Origin: Betaproteobacteria bacterium
GTDB lineage: Bacteria > Pseudomonadota > Gammaproteobacteria > Burkholderiales > SG8-39
DNA length: 32,643 nt
Assembly (NCBI GenBank): GCA_016868105.1
Contig: VGIA01000020.1
Location: 1 to 32,643, forward strand
Direction of reading: 5' to 3'
The notes beneath the pieces are model-generated. The model made no database searches and was not told the origin of the DNA. It saw nothing but the letters and a program-made list of their open reading frames with translations. A program made the translations under genes and the position numbers. Shown here one piece after another: positions 17,416 through 26,277 of this stretch. Within the stretch, counting starts at the first letter, position 1; every line of letters begins with the position of its first letter.

Positions 17416-18830
17416 CAGGCGCCGTGCGCCGGCAGGATCGCGGACTGCGCCGCGATCACATCGGCCACCGCCGCCGTCAGCTTCTTGGCGTAGCCGATGT
17501 GCAGGAACTCGTTCGGCCCATGGGCGTTGGCGTGCGGCCCCAGGACGCCGGTGATGAGGAACTGCGCCTTGGGGTATTTCTTGCCCAGCATCGCCATGAA
17601 GGGGATGGTGCCGCCCTCGCCCATCCACATCGCGGGCTTGCCGTAGTGGCGCCGGGAGGCGGCGTCGATCGCCTTCTCCAGCCAGGCCTCGGTCTGCGGC
17701 GCGTGCCAGCCGGTGCCCGCCTGCCCGGCCTCGAAGCTCACCTTCGCGCCGTAGGGCGGATTGGCTTCCAGGATCTTCTTCAGCCGTGCCGCGGCCTTCG
17801 TCCCACCCACCGTGGGCGGGATGCGCAGCGACAGCGCGAGCACCGTCTTGGGCCTCAACACGTTGCCCGCCGAGGCCGGCGGCGGCAGGCCGTCGGCGCC
17901 GGTCACCGCCAGCGCCGGGCGCCAGGTGCGGTTGAGCACCAGCTCTTCCAGCTTCGAACCCACCGGCTTCATCCCCTTCACGAACGGGAAGCGGGCGTGG
18001 ACCTGTTTGCCCATCGCCTTCGCCACGCGCTGCGCCTGCAGCCTGCGCGAACTGGGGATCGCGGCGTGGAAGGCCTTGTCCTTCACCCGGCCCGTCTTCG
18101 CGTCCTCCACCCGCTCCAGCAGCTGGCGCGCAATGCGAAAGCTCGAGGCCACCACCCCGCTCGCGTCGCCCGAGTGCACGCCCTCGTCCAGCACCTGCAC
18201 CGTGAGCCGGCCGTTCACCAGCCCGCGCAGCGAGGTCGTGCCCCAGAGCTGCTCGTAGTTGCCGGCGCCGGAATCCAGCGCGATCACCAGCGCCGGCTCG
18301 CCGATCCTTGGTGCGAGCCCCTCCAGGTAAGCCGGCAGGTCCGTGCTGCCGGACTCTTCGCAGCATTCGATCAGGATCACGCACCTCGCGTGCGGGCGGT
18401 TCTCCTGCTGGAGTGACCTGAGTGCCGCGATCGCGGCGAACACCGCGTAGCCGTCGTCGGCGCCGCCCCTTCCGTAGAGCTTTCCGTCCTTGAGGATCGG
18501 CGTCCACGGCCCGGTGCCCTCGGCCCAGCCGGTCATCTCCGGTTGCTTGTCCAGGTGGCCGTAGAGGAGCACCGTGCCGGCGCTCGTCCTGCCGCTGGCG
18601 GGGACGTCAATGTAGAGCACCGGGGTGCGGTTCGGCAGGCGGATGATTTCGAGGTGCATGCCGCGGGCCGGGTGCTGGCGGCACCAGTTCGCGGCGAGCT
18701 CGACGGCCTCGTCGATGTGGCCGTGCTTGGCCCAGTCCGGGTCGAAGTGCGGAGACTTGGCGGGGATGCGGATGTAGGAGGTGAGGGTGGGGACGATGGA
18801 AGAGTCCCAGAGGGTGGGGATGGAGGTCAT
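17415..18830 (-). CDS. M20-family metallopeptidase (dipeptidase-like)
   Basis: A 471-residue cytoplasmic zinc peptidase of the ArgE/DapE/CNDP-like M20 family. Metal ligands and catalytic residues are visible: His92/Asp94 in GHLDKQPE, Asp125 in GRGGADDGY, Glu158-Glu159 in CCEESGS, an Asp in ALDSG, and the last His in GPNEFLH. The lid domain contains EGVHSGDASG. Length matches the 450-480 residue dipeptidase branch rather than shorter DapE. The start ATG 18830 overlaps the stop of the antitoxin gene as ATGA, an unusual coupling for a peptidase. The substrate is unknown. Confidence 0.93.
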   Translation of the reverse strand: MTSIPTLWDSSIVPTLTSYIRIPAKSPHFDPDWAKHGHIDEAVELAANWCRQHPARGMHLEIIRLPNRTPVLYIDVPASGRTSAGTVLLYGHLDKQPEMTGWAEGTGPWTPILKDGKLYGRGGADDGYAVFAAIAALRSLQQENRPHARCVILIECCEESGSTDLPAYLEGLAPRIGEPALVIALDSGAGNYEQLWGTTSLRGLVNGRLTVQVLDEGVHSGDASGVVASSFRIARQLLERVEDAKTGRVKDKAFHAAIPSSRRLQAQRVAKAMGKQVHARFPFVKGMKPVGSKLEELVLNRTWRPALAVTGADGLPPPASAGNVLRPKTVLALSLRIPPTVGGTKAAARLKKILEANPPYGAKVSFEAGQAGTGWHAPQTEAWLEKAIDAASRRHYGKPAMWMGEGGTIPFMAMLGKKYPKAQFLITGVLGPHANAHGPNEFLHIGYAKKLTAAVADVIAAQSAILPAHGA

Positions 18831-19120
18831 GGCCTGCGCACCGCGCGCAGCACGGCCTCCGGCTCGCTTGCAATGACGTTCAGCAGCACGAGCGCCGCGC
18901 CCCGCGGCCTGCGGTCGCCACGCTCCCAGTGACGCAGCGCGCCCAAGCCGATCGCGAACGTCGCCGCGAACTGCTCCTGCGTGAGCCCAGTGCGCTCGCG
19001 CACCGCCTTCACGTCCACCGCAGGGGGCACATGCAGCTTCAACCCCGCCACCCGCCCGCCCTTGCGGTGCCGGATCGCCTGCTCCAGGCCGCGCTTGATG
19101 CTTGCGAACGCTTTACCCAT
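18827..19120 (-). CDS. Helix-turn-helix antitoxin of a RelE/HigB-type pair
   Basis: A 97-residue XRE-family protein of the NadS/HigA type. The HTH lies about 36-70, with DVKAVRERTGLTQEQFAATF, then IGLGALRHWERGDRRPRG as recognition region, then the common end ALVLLNVIASEPEAV. It starts at ATG 19120, two bases after the toxin stop, and its own stop overlaps the start of the M20 peptidase. It should bind both the toxin and the operon promoter. The gene is intact whereas its toxin partner is not. Confidence 0.88.
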   Translation of the reverse strand: MGKAFASIKRGLEQAIRHRKGGRVAGLKLHVPPAVDVKAVRERTGLTQEQFAATFAIGLGALRHWERGDRRPRGAALVLLNVIASEPEAVLRAVRRP

Positions 19121-19122
19121 GT

Positions 19123-19459
19123 TCAATGCCTCGTCGTTGATTTCAGGATCGCCGTCAACTTCGCCAACTCGTTGCGCTCCGCCTTGCTCAAATCCGCCTT
19201 CTCGTTCTTCGCAAACAGCGCCAGCAGGTAAAGTGGCATTGTCTCGTCGTGGAAGTAGTAGATCACCCTCACCCCGCCACTCTTGCCCCGACCGTCCCGG
19301 CCCGCAGCGCAGCTTGCGAACGCCGCCCGTGCCCTGGATCAGATCCCCGGCCTTCGGCCGTGCCGCCAGGAACTGCACGATCGCGACGCTGTCCTCCGGG
19401 CGCAGCAGCCGGGCGGCGTTGCGGAGGTACCCCGGCGTCTCTACGACGGTGACCAGCAT
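19123..19459 (-). pseudogene. RelE/HigB-type toxin, frameshifted
   Basis: The frame starting at ATG 19459 reads MLVTVVETPGYLRNAARLL and continues to VRKLR, then loses family similarity. In another frame the rest of a RelE-superfamily toxin continues as [32 protein letters not shown] and [10 protein letters not shown] up to the TGA at 19125-19123. Adding two bases near 19305 would restore [21 protein letters not shown], the expected family core, and a protein of about 112 residues. Thus either a real 2-base deletion inactivated the toxin or the consensus is wrong here. The intact antitoxin just downstream supports the identification. Confidence 0.85.
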
Positions 19460-19557
19460 GGTAATCCAATGGCTTAGTCGCGTCCAGCCCGGCGGGCCGA
19501 AAGCGCGCGCTTGTGATGTACAACGCCCGGGAGAACGGGCGGGTTGACTGACCTCGA

Positions 19558-19850
19558 TCAACCCCGAAGCACGCTGAACGCTCTGAACAGTTCCGTCGGC
19601 AGCGGAACCTCCGGGTTCCAGTGCAAGGTCATCGGCCGGTCGCCCTCGATATGGACTTTGGAGGCGGGTCCCAGCGCGCAGTACGCCGCATCCTTCCTCT
19701 CCCTGAGGAACAGGAAGAAGCGCCAGCCGTTCTGCGGGCTTTCCATGTAGCGCCGTCCCGCCGGTGTGTCCGGGCCCACGTTGTTCTGCGTCTGCCAGTG
19801 GAATAGCTCGGGGCTGATGGCGTAGTCGTGGTACGCGATCCCGGCCCGGC
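19558..19850 (-). pseudogene. C-terminal remnant of a DUF3427-type protein
   Basis: An open frame without its own convincing start reads [17 protein letters not shown], then DTPAGRRYMES, FFLFLRERKD, AAYCALGPA and EGDRPMTLHWNPEVPLP, ending at TGA 19558. This order (HWQ-Q, GRRY, FVRE-like, LGPA, EG-RPM) is that of the DUF3427 domain, which normally ends large DEAD/DEAH helicase-type proteins, often defence-related. Nothing upstream of about 19850 continues the protein; that point meets REP copy 5 and then the ahcY promoter. An internal ATG (19779 or 19747) could still give a 60-75 residue product, but I read this as a decayed fragment. Confidence 0.65.
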
Positions 19851-19853
19851 TGC

Positions 19854-19876
19854 AAATCCCGGTCCTTCCCTGTTTT
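19854..19876 (-). repeat. REP-like repeat, copy 5 (diverged), at the ahcY promoter
   Basis: On the minus strand it contains CAGGGAAGGACCGGGATTT, matching copy 1 except at three positions, and shares the flanking AAAA. It separates the DUF3427 remnant from the ahcY promoter and overlaps the weak -35 of that promoter. Confidence 0.65.
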
Positions 19877-19895
19877 CGAACGCCTGCGCTATAAT
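19866..19895 (+). promoter_or_regulatory. ahcY promoter
   Basis: A consensus -10, TATAAT, at 19890-19895 lies seven bases before the riboswitch. A weak -35 candidate (TTCCCT, 19866-19871, 18-base spacer) falls within REP copy 5. Transcription would start at about 19902, exactly at the first riboswitch helix. Confidence 0.75.
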
Positions 19896-19902
19896 CCGCC
19901 CC

Positions 19903-19968
19903 GCTGAGGAGCGTTGCGTTCTCCAGGTAACCGGGGGATCAGGCTCAGCAAATAATCAACGGCGCTCG
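19903..19968 (+). ncRNA. S-adenosylhomocysteine (SAH) riboswitch
   Basis: The leader of ahcY shows the SAH riboswitch pattern. P1 is GCTGAG (19903-19908) with CTCAGC (19944-19949). The conserved GAGCG (19909-19913) is followed by TTGCG, and AGG precedes the second P1 arm. The pseudoknot partner GGCGCTC (19961-19967) pairs CGCTC with GAGCG perfectly. This class activates SAH hydrolase genes when SAH builds up and is common before ahcY in beta- and gammaproteobacteria. Identified by recognition of the conserved elements, not by a covariance search. Confidence 0.9.
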
Positions 19969-20031
19969 CATTGGAAACGATGCGGGCGCTTCGTTTTGGG
20001 GCCCCGCGAAACCACTATGGAGAGCCCTGCC

Positions 20032-21465
<1,434 letters not shown>

Positions 21466-21473
21466 CGCGGGCG

Positions 21474-22316
21474 ATGAGCGGCCGCACCTTCAGCTTCGAG
21501 TTCTTCCCGCCGCGCACCGCGGCGGGCAAGCACAGGCTGCGCGACACCTGGGAGCAGCTGGGGCGGCTGCAGCCCAGGTTCTTCTCGGTCACCTTCGGCG
21601 CCGGCGGCTCGACGCAGGCGGGCACGCTGGAGACCGTGCTCGAGATCCGCCGCGCCGGGTTCGAGGCGGCGCCGCACCTGTCCTGCGTCGCCTCGACGAA
21701 GCAGGACATCGCCGCCATCCTCGGCCAGTACAAGGCAAGCGGCATCCGGCACATCGTCGCGCTGCGCGGCGACCTGCCCTCGGGCGTGGCGATGGCGGGC
21801 GAGCTGCGCCATGCCAACGAACTGGTCGCCTTCATCCGCGCGACCACGGGCGACTGGTTCCACATCGAGGTCGGCTGCTACCCGGAGTACCACCCGCAGA
21901 CGCCCCGGGCGCCCGACGAGGTGGCGAACTTCAAGCGCAAGGTCGAGGCGGGCGCCAACGGCGCCATCACGCAGTACTTCTACAATGCCGAGGCCTACTT
22001 CCGCTTCGTCGAGGACTGCGCCCGGGCCGGCATCGGCATCCCGATCGTCCCGGGGATCATGCCGATCGGCAATTTCTCGCAGCTGGCGCGGTTCTCGGAT
22101 GCCTGCGGCGCGGAGATCCCGCGCTGGATGCGGCTCAAGCTCGAGGGGTACCTGGACGACAGCGACTCGATCCGCGCCTTCGGCCTGGACGTGGTCACCG
22201 CGCTGTGCGACAAGCTGCTCGCCGCCGGCGCCCCCGGCCTGCACTTCTACACCCTCAACCAGGCCGCGCTCGCCGGCGAGATCTGGCAGCGGCTGGGCCT
22301 GTCCTCGCGCGCCTGA
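21474..22316 (+). CDS. metF: 5,10-Methylenetetrahydrofolate reductase
   Basis: A 280-residue flavoprotein that makes 5-methyltetrahydrofolate, the methyl donor for methionine synthesis. Visible signatures are FSFEFFPPRT at the N-terminus, FFSVTFGAGGST, ALRGDLP, IEVGCYPEYHP, ITQYFYNAEAYFRF and PGIMPIGNFSQLARF; the end GLHFYTLNQAAL is also standard. It lies eight bases after ahcY, so both are probably under the SAH riboswitch promoter, joining homocysteine release to its remethylation. Methionine synthase is not in the window. Confidence 0.96.
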   Translation: MSGRTFSFEFFPPRTAAGKHRLRDTWEQLGRLQPRFFSVTFGAGGSTQAGTLETVLEIRRAGFEAAPHLSCVASTKQDIAAILGQYKASGIRHIVALRGDLPSGVAMAGELRHANELVAFIRATTGDWFHIEVGCYPEYHPQTPRAPDEVANFKRKVEAGANGAITQYFYNAEAYFRFVEDCARAGIGIPIVPGIMPIGNFSQLARFSDACGAEIPRWMRLKLEGYLDDSDSIRAFGLDVVTALCDKLLAAGAPGLHFYTLNQAALAGEIWQRLGLSSRA

Positions 22317-22353
22317 GCTCGCCCGGGCCCAGTCCACCGGAGCGCGCCGGACA

Positions 22354-22379
22354 GAGCGTGGGTGGGCGTGCCCACGCTC
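22354..22379. terminator. Hairpin between convergent metF and the aminotransferase gene
   Basis: A perfect 9-bp stem, GAGCGTGGG / CCCACGCTC with an 8-base loop, lies in the 72-base gap between the two convergent genes. No T-run follows directly, so it may stabilise 3' ends or act with Rho rather than as a classic intrinsic terminator. Confidence 0.5.
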
Positions 22380-22388
22380 CGCGAACAC

Positions 22389-23894
22389 TCAGGCCGCTTT
22401 TTTCTTGCGCTGCGCGTCCTTCGCATGCATCTGCGCATAGGCGCCGTGCGCCGCCGCTTCCGCATCGCCGACGTGCACGTCATAGCCCATGTCGTCCAGC
22501 ACCGAACCGAGGGCCGACAGGCACAGCATGACGTTGTCCGGGCGGCAGGAGTAGCCCATCAGGCCGATGCGCCAGATCTTGCCGGCCAGGGGCCCCAGGC
22601 CGGCGCCGATCTCGATGCTGAACTCGTTCAGCAGGCGCTTGCGCACCTCGGCTTCATTCACGCCCCCGGGGCACTGCACCGCGTTCATCTGCGGCAGCTG
22701 GTACTTCTCCTCGACCAGCAGCTTCATTCCCATCGCCTCCAGGCCCGCCTTCAACGCGAGATGGTGCCGCGTGGCGCGCGCCCAGGCGTTCTCCAGCCGT
22801 TCCTCGCGGATGAGCAGCAGCGCCTCGTGCAGGGCAAACAGCGAATTGGTCGGCGCGGTGTGGTGGTAGGTGCGGGTGCCGGCGTTCCAGTAGCCCAGCA
22901 GCAGGTTCATGTCCATGAACCAGCTGTGGATCTTGTCCTTCCTCTTCCTGACCTGCTCCACCACGCGCTCGGAGAACGACACCGGCGACAGGCCGGGGGT
23001 GCACGACAGGCACTTCTGGCTGGCGGAGTAGATGGCGTCGATCTCCCACTCGTCCACCTTGACCGGGGTGCCGGCAAGGGAGGTCACCGCGTCCACGATC
23101 ACCAGGGCGCCGTGCTTGTGCGCGATCTGCGTCAGCTGCTTCGCGTCCGACTGGCAGCCGGTGGAGGTCTCGGCGTGCACGAAGGCGACCACCTTCACGT
23201 CCTTGTGCTTCTTCAGCGCGTCCTCCACCTTCTGCGGGTCCACCGGCTCGCCCCACTTGTCCTCGACCAGCACCGGGACGCCGCCGCAGCGGATCACGTT
23301 CTCCAGCATGCGGCCGCCGAAGACCCCGTTCTGGCACACCATCACCTTGTCGCCGGGGGCCACCATGTTGACGAAGCAGAACTCCATGCCCACCGAGCCG
23401 GAGCCCGAGATGGGGAAGGTGAGCGCGTTCCTGGTCTGGTAGGCGTAGCACAGCAGCGACTTCAGCTCCTCCATCATCTCGACGAACACCGGGTCCAGGT
23501 ACCCGATCGCCGGCTGGCTCATGGTGGTGAGCACGCGCGGGTGGATCTCGGTGGGGCCGGGACCCATGAGCGTCCTCTGCGGCGGGTGGAAGGACTGGAT
23601 GCGCTTGGCGGGGGCGAATTGCGTCACGGGATCGTTCTCCGACATTCCGAAAGGGGCGTGCTCGGGGCGCGACTTCACGCGCACCGGGTTCTTGGCACTG
23701 GCTTCGATGACGATGTCCACGGCGCTGATGCGGCCCTGGGTGAGGCGCTCGACCTCGCCCGCCCAGCGGGCCGGAACGTAGCCGGTCTTCACCCAGTTGT
23801 GCACCACGGCGCGGTCCAGCTGGAAGGCGCGCGCGACCTCGGCCTGGGAGCCGAAGAGGTCCACGAGGCGCGCGGCGCAGCTGGTGTCGGGCAT
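22389..23894 (-). CDS. Fusion of a Cro/YdaS-like HTH domain with a class V alanine/serine-glyoxylate aminotransferase
   Basis: A 501-residue protein with two parts. Residues about 8-62 form a Cro/YdaS-like [18 protein letters not shown], then [16 protein letters not shown], then [10 protein letters not shown] linker (about 63-100) leads to a complete fold-type I class V aminotransferase (about 105-490), with [20 protein letters not shown] (163-171), [15 protein letters not shown] (Asp268) and PLP Lys294 in [13 protein letters not shown]. Typical family members are about 400 residues and lack the HTH. An internal ATG at 23645 would give a normal 418-residue enzyme but has no good ribosome-binding site. 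A TTGTCA-N17-TAGAAT promoter places the transcript start at ATG 23894, supporting the full-length fusion. It diverges from an MFS gene, which it may regulate through the inverted repeat between them. Confidence 0.85.
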   Translation of the reverse strand: MPDTSCAARLVDLFGSQAEVARAFQLDRAVVHNWVKTGYVPARWAGEVERLTQGRISAVDIVIEASAKNPVRVKSRPEHAPFGMSENDPVTQFAPAKRIQSFHPPQRTLMGPGPTEIHPRVLTTMSQPAIGYLDPVFVEMMEELKSLLCYAYQTRNALTFPISGSGSVGMEFCFVNMVAPGDKVMVCQNGVFGGRMLENVIRCGGVPVLVEDKWGEPVDPQKVEDALKKHKDVKVVAFVHAETSTGCQSDAKQLTQIAHKHGALVIVDAVTSLAGTPVKVDEWEIDAIYSASQKCLSCTPGLSPVSFSERVVEQVRKRKDKIHSWFMDMNLLLGYWNAGTRTYHHTAPTNSLFALHEALLLIREERLENAWARATRHHLALKAGLEAMGMKLLVEEKYQLPQMNAVQCPGGVNEAEVRKRLLNEFSIEIGAGLGPLAGKIWRIGLMGYSCRPDNVMLCLSALGSVLDDMGYDVHVGDAEAAAHGAYAQMHAKDAQRKKKAA

Positions 23895-23901
23895 GGCGGG
23901 A

Positions 23902-23950
23902 ATTCTAGTTTGTCAAATTTAGTTTGACAAGACCGTCCTTGGGCTATCAT
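23902..23950. promoter_or_regulatory. Divergent promoters with a perfect inverted repeat (putative operator)
   Basis: TTGTCAAA (23910-23917) and TTTGACAA (23923-23930) form a perfect 8-bp inverted repeat around five bases. On the minus strand TTGTCA (23930-23925) and TAGAAT (23907-23902) are 17 apart and drive the HTH-aminotransferase. On the plus strand TTGACA (23924-23929) and TATCAT (23945-23950), 15 apart, could drive the MFS gene. The repeat overlaps both -35 elements. Both predicted transcripts start within a few bases of the start codons. Confidence 0.7.
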
Positions 23951-23955
23951 GCGCC

Positions 23956-25164
23956 ATGGCCACCCCCGCCCGCGCCGCCCTGGCCGTCACCCTGGCCGCC
24001 GCCGCCCTGCTGATGGTGACCATGGGCGTGCGCCAGTCCTTCGGCCTGTTCGTCTCGCCGCTGAATTCCTCGACCGGCCTGGGCATCGCGACCATCAGCC
24101 TCGCCCTCGCCGTCGGGCAATTCACCTGGGGCGCGATCCAGCCCGTCGCCGGCGCGCTCGCCGACCGGCACGGCCCGGCGCCGGTGCTGGCGGGCGGGAT
24201 CGTCCTGCTCGCCGCCGGCATCGCGCTCACCCCCTTGATGGATTCGGGCCTGGGCCTGACCGTCGCGCTCGGCCTGCTCGCCTCGATCGGCTCGGGCGCC
24301 GGCAGCTTCTCGGTGCTGATCGGCGCCGCGGCGCAGCGCCTGCCGCCGGAAGCGCGCGCCAAGGCCTCGGGCATCATCAACGCCGGGGGCTCCTTCGGCC
24401 AGTTCGTGTTCGCCCCCATCGCGCAGGCGCTGATCCAGGCCATGGGCTGGATGGCCGCGCTCTGGGCTCTTGCCGCCGCCACCCTCGCTGCGCTGCCGCT
24501 GGTGCGCACCGTCGCGGGCAAGCGCACCGCCGCCCCGGCGCACCCGGCCGAGGGCGCCTCGCCCTGGCGCGCGCTCGGCCAGGCCTTCGGCGACCGCAGC
24601 TACCAGCTGCTGAACCTGGGCTTCTTCACCTGCGGCTTTCACATCGCGTTCCTGGTGACGCACCTGCCACAGGAAGTGGACCTGTGCGGGCTGCCACCGA
24701 CGGTGGCCAGCTGGTCGCTCGCGATCATCGGGCTGGCCAACATCGTGGGCAGCCTCGCGGCGGGCTTCGCCACCGCGAAGTACCGCAGCAAGTACCTCCT
24801 CGCCTGGATGTACGGCTCACGCGCCGCGCTGATCGCCGCCTACCTGGTGGCGCCCAAGACCGCGCTCACGTTCTACCTGTTCGCCGCGGGCCTGGGCCTG
24901 ACCTGGCTCGCGACCGTGCCGCCCACGGCGGCCATCGTGGGAAAACTGTTCGGCGTGCGGTTCCTGGGGACCCTGTTCGGCATGACGCTGCTGTCGCACC
25001 AGTTGGGCGGGTTCCTCGGCGCGTGGCTGGGCGGCCTCGCCATCGAGGCCTCCGGGAGCTACGCCTGGCTGTGGTACGCCGACATGGCGCTCGCGGCCGC
25101 GGCCGCGCTGGTCAACCTGCCGATCCGCGAGGCGCGGCCGGCGGCGCAGCCGGCTGCGGCTTGA
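23956..25164 (+). CDS. Major facilitator superfamily transporter
   Basis: A 402-residue inner-membrane protein with about 12 membrane helices and a central cytoplasmic loop near residues 190-212. The A-motif-like stretch GALADRHGPAPVL is between helices 2 and 3, and GVRQSFGLFVSPL in helix 1 resembles the oxalate/formate-antiporter (OFA) and monocarboxylate-like branch. The substrate cannot be read from the sequence; a small carboxylate such as glyoxylate or a related acid would fit the divergent aminotransferase, but that is speculation. The start at 23956 has no ribosome-binding site and may be leaderless. After its stop, 25165-25299 holds only short GC-rich hairpins. Confidence 0.88.
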   Translation: MATPARAALAVTLAAAALLMVTMGVRQSFGLFVSPLNSSTGLGIATISLALAVGQFTWGAIQPVAGALADRHGPAPVLAGGIVLLAAGIALTPLMDSGLGLTVALGLLASIGSGAGSFSVLIGAAAQRLPPEARAKASGIINAGGSFGQFVFAPIAQALIQAMGWMAALWALAAATLAALPLVRTVAGKRTAAPAHPAEGASPWRALGQAFGDRSYQLLNLGFFTCGFHIAFLVTHLPQEVDLCGLPPTVASWSLAIIGLANIVGSLAAGFATAKYRSKYLLAWMYGSRAALIAAYLVAPKTALTFYLFAAGLGLTWLATVPPTAAIVGKLFGVRFLGTLFGMTLLSHQLGGFLGAWLGGLAIEASGSYAWLWYADMALAAAAALVNLPIREARPAAQPAAA

Positions 25165-25299
25165 CGAAAGCTCGTCGCTAGCGGCCTGTGAGCGACTGCG
25201 CAAGCGCAGCCAGAGCGGCCTCGGCGCGGCCCACCACCAGGGCGGGGACGATGGCGAGGGCGGAAAAGGCGAGAACCGCTTTGCGGGCGCGCGCCGTCG

Positions 25300-26163
25300 C
25301 TATTCGGCAAACAACGGCTGGCCGAGTTCCGTGAACCCGACCACCCGGACCGGCTCTTCGGTATTGTTCACACCCGCCCTCAGCCCGGCGAAGTCAAACA
25401 GCTTCCGGTCCAGCAGGTGCGAGGGCCGCACATCCGTGAGCGCGCGCAGGATGGACTGGATGCGCCCCGGTTCGGTGCGCGCCCACTCCTGCAGCATCCG
25501 CCCGACCACCTTGCGCTGCAGGTTCTGCTGCGAGCCGCACAGGGTGCAGGGAATGATGGGAAAGGCCTTCTGCTCGGCGAAGGCGGCGAGGTCGTTCTCG
25601 GCGACGTACACCAGCGGCCGGATCACCACCTGCCGGCCGTCGTCCGACACCAGCTTGGCCGGCATCGCCTGCAGCGTCCCGGCATGGAAGAGATTCAGGA
25701 AGAAGGTCGCCAGCACATCGTCGCGGTGATGCCCCAGCGCGATCTTGGTCGCGCCCAGCTCCCCGGCGACGCGGTAGAGCACGCCGCGGCGCAGGCGCGA
25801 GCACAGGCTGCACATCGTCTTGCCCTCGGGCACCAGGCGCTTCACGACCGAATAGGTGTCCTGCTCGACGATGCGGAACGGCACGCCGCGCGCTTCCAGG
25901 TACTGCGGCAGCACGCGCTCCGGGAACCCGGGCTGCTTCTGGTCCAGGTTCACCGCGACCAGCTCGAAATCCACCGGCGCCTTCTCCTTCAGCGCCAGCA
26001 GGATCTCCAGCATGCCGTAGCTGTCCTTGCCCCCCGAGAGGCACACCATCACCCGGTCGCCCGCCTCGATCAGGCCGAAATCGGCGATGGCCTCGCCCAC
26101 CTGGCGGCGCAGGCGCTTGGCGAGCTTGTTGCGCTCGTAGCGGTCCTTGCGGCTATCGGTCAT
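25300..26163 (-). CDS. ttcA: tRNA 2-thiocytidine(32) synthetase TtcA
   Basis: A 287-residue iron-sulfur, PP-loop ATPase that thiolates C32 of certain tRNAs. The PP-loop SGGKDS is at 43-48. Two CxxC pairs that with a further ligand hold the cluster are CSLC (118-121) and CTLC (206-209), and GHHRDD follows the family. The start ATG 26163 ([14 protein letters not shown]) matches the usual N-terminus; the longer frame to 26250 reads through the microprotein gene. It follows that microprotein by seven bases, in a pteridine reductase - microprotein - ttcA group. Confidence 0.96.
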   Translation of the reverse strand: MTDSRKDRYERNKLAKRLRRQVGEAIADFGLIEAGDRVMVCLSGGKDSYGMLEILLALKEKAPVDFELVAVNLDQKQPGFPERVLPQYLEARGVPFRIVEQDTYSVVKRLVPEGKTMCSLCSRLRRGVLYRVAGELGATKIALGHHRDDVLATFFLNLFHAGTLQAMPAKLVSDDGRQVVIRPLVYVAENDLAAFAEQKAFPIIPCTLCGSQQNLQRKVVGRMLQEWARTEPGRIQSILRALTDVRPSHLLDRKLFDFAGLRAGVNNTEEPVRVVGFTELGQPLFAE

Positions 26164-26170
26164 GGCAGGC

Positions 26171-26269
26171 TCACCGCGGCGACACCGCCTTCGGGCCGGC
26201 GATGCCGGCGACCATGAGCCCGATGCAGCCGATGCCGGTCCAGACCGCATAGCGCCGGGTCCAGGCCAT
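26171..26269 (-). CDS. 32-residue membrane microprotein
   Basis: A short gene with an excellent ribosome-binding site (AGGAGA, five bases before the ATG at 26269). The product begins [10 protein letters not shown] and has one predicted membrane helix (about 8-25: hydrophobic, Gly-rich, including [13 protein letters not shown]) after two arginines, which suggests the N-terminus stays in the cytoplasm. It lies eight bases after the pteridine reductase stop and seven before ttcA, so it is cotranslated with them. No family is recognised. The reading frame is short enough that conservation should be checked, but the ribosome-binding site and tight spacing argue for translation. Confidence 0.6.
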   Translation of the reverse strand: MAWTRRYAVWTGIGCIGLMVAGIAGPKAVSPR

Positions 26270-26277
26270 GGTCTCTC

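Noticed and set aside
16288-18507. Minus-strand 739-residue open frame
   Set aside because: It runs antisense through metK and out of frame through the M20 peptidase; both of those have full family signatures.
19500-19557. Hairpin after the DUF3427 remnant as a terminator
   Set aside because: CGCCCG and CGGGCG could pair around TTCTCC, but the stem is short and no T-run follows.
22362-23927. Plus-strand 521-residue open frame opposite the aminotransferase
   Set aside because: Antisense shadow rich in His, Arg and Val; the opposite strand has catalytic motifs.
25165-25299. Short hydrophobic minus-strand frame ending in SLTGR after ttcA
   Set aside because: It has no start codon or ribosome-binding site and overlaps the ttcA stop region; only small GC-rich hairpins without T-runs are seen in this gap.
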